DNA of 64,000 nucleotides from Siderastrea siderea. Lineage: Eukaryota > Cnidaria > Anthozoa > Scleractinia > Rhizangiidae. Both the position numbers and the translations under genes were made by a program. Shown piece after piece: positions 63,441 to 64,000 of this stretch. The stretch's first letter is position 1, and every line of letters starts with the position of its first letter. The DNA is taken from contig OZ034966.1 in NCBI GenBank assembly GCA_964030785.1, positions 6,424,652 through 6,488,651 of the forward strand, written 5' to 3'. The notes under the pieces are model-generated. The model searched no databases and had not been told where the DNA came from. It saw only the letters and a program-made list of their open reading frames with translations.

Positions 63441-63608
63441 GTTATGGAGGATTACTTAGAGAGGAAGAACAAGAAAAGCAATCTGAGAAAAACCTCTGGT
63501 AAAGTGGCAAAAGATAAAGTGTCAGCTGAAGACATGAGGAGCAAGGCTATGAAACGTCTCGCAAAAACGAAGAAAAGAGCCGGTGCACCTGCCAGTAGGC
63601 TTGGATAA
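63441..63608 (+). pseudogene. C-terminal fragment of a repeat-associated charged protein
   Basis: An open stretch reading VMEDYLERKNKKSNLRKTSG and onward, very Lys/Arg/Glu-rich, with a stop at 63606-63608. Composition resembles charged proteins tied to repetitive elements in coral genomes as I recall them. No start, no upstream exon identified. Immediately downstream lies an 'aatttcgagcagaataag' repeat tract. Confidence 0.4.
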
Positions 63609-64000
63609 ATTCTGCCGGCAGAATTTCGGGCATAATAAGCGATTTTTAAGGCGAGCATTCTGCCTGCATAATAAGGCATTTTCGAGCAGAATTTGAGCAG
63701 AATAAGGGAAAATCAGCGGCACTAATGATATGCATAACAGATGTTAGAGAAATTTAAAACTAAATAAAAAACAAATGGAAAAATTCACTGTTTCGTCTAA
63801 TAGTAGTGTCATAAAGTAAGATGAATTACAATTTTGCTACGCATAATGAATATCTAATTAGTTTTTAGGGGTAAGGCCAAGGCTCCGTTCTATATTTGCG
63901 AAAATAAGTACGGCCCGAAGGCCCGGAAATTTTTTTGGGTACCGAGCAGAATAAGGGTGTCCGAGCAGAATTTCGAGCAGAATAAGCGGTGTTTACGAGC
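63609..64000. repeat. repeat tract with GAGCAGAAT(A/T) motifs, running off the window
   Basis: Multiple copies of (C)GAGCAGAAT(AAG/TTC) at 63683, 63695, 63947, 63966 and 63978, and related GGCAGAAT/ATTCTGCC near 63615-63665. Likely the end of a longer repeat. Confidence 0.5.

Overview
This is nuclear DNA of a marine invertebrate, most likely a cnidarian and probably a stony coral (inference from the coding style, intron structure and dense foldback/MITE repeat families). It is AT-rich, and host genes are few and widely spaced. The standout feature is an 18.2-kb integrated Polinton/Maverick (adintovirus-like) element at 4927-23135. It is bounded by terminal inverted repeats of about 866 and 730 bp and a perfect 6-bp target duplication (TACGTC). 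Its gene set looks almost intact and virus-like.

Inside the Polinton, from left to right: an acidic Ser/Asp/Glu-rich protein (-); a VLTF3-like zinc-ribbon transcription factor (+); a two-transmembrane SLATT-like protein (-); a small degraded gene (-); a phage-tail-fibre-like repeat protein in two -1-related frames (-); the packaging ATPase (-); a 331-aa Tyr/Pro-rich structural protein with PPxY motifs (+); the minor capsid (penton) protein; a small basic core-like protein; the major capsid protein; a membrane-active QxGG-rich protein followed, in the -1 frame and without its own ATG, by the adenain-like protease; two related Cys-rich proteins; a parvovirus-type PLA2 protein; a chromodomain integrase; two small C2H2 proteins; an unknown 87-aa protein; and the 1256-aa protein-primed DNA polymerase B. 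Replication, integration, packaging, maturation and membrane-lysis functions are all present.

The most unusual signal is that four gene junctions in this element (tail fibre, protease, PLA2, integrase) each require a -1 frameshift, and each overlap carries an in-frame X_XXY_YYZ slippery heptamer (T_TTA_AAA, A_AAA_AAG, A_AAG_GGG, A_AAA_AAC). Either the element expresses several proteins by programmed -1 frameshifting, or homopolymer under-calling in the assembly produced an identical pattern. The element also shows at least three upstream-sequence classes that look like temporal promoters.

Host regions: a three-exon class A GPCR at 1245-3678; a decayed RecQ-like helicase (30.9-33.3 kb, +) facing a decayed unknown gene (33.7-35.7 kb, -), both enclosed by a perfect 65-bp inverted repeat; an intronless RPP30 (RNase P/MRP p30) at 40878-41774 (-); a three-exon secreted chitin-binding (CBM14) protein at 44053-46301; and a single-coding-exon protein with two RVxF-type PP1-docking motifs and a C-terminal CaaX box at 57478-58164. 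The rest is intergenic DNA filled with foldback MITEs (several with 9-bp target duplications), a tRNA-derived SINE, long poly-C/G tracts and degenerate motif arrays.
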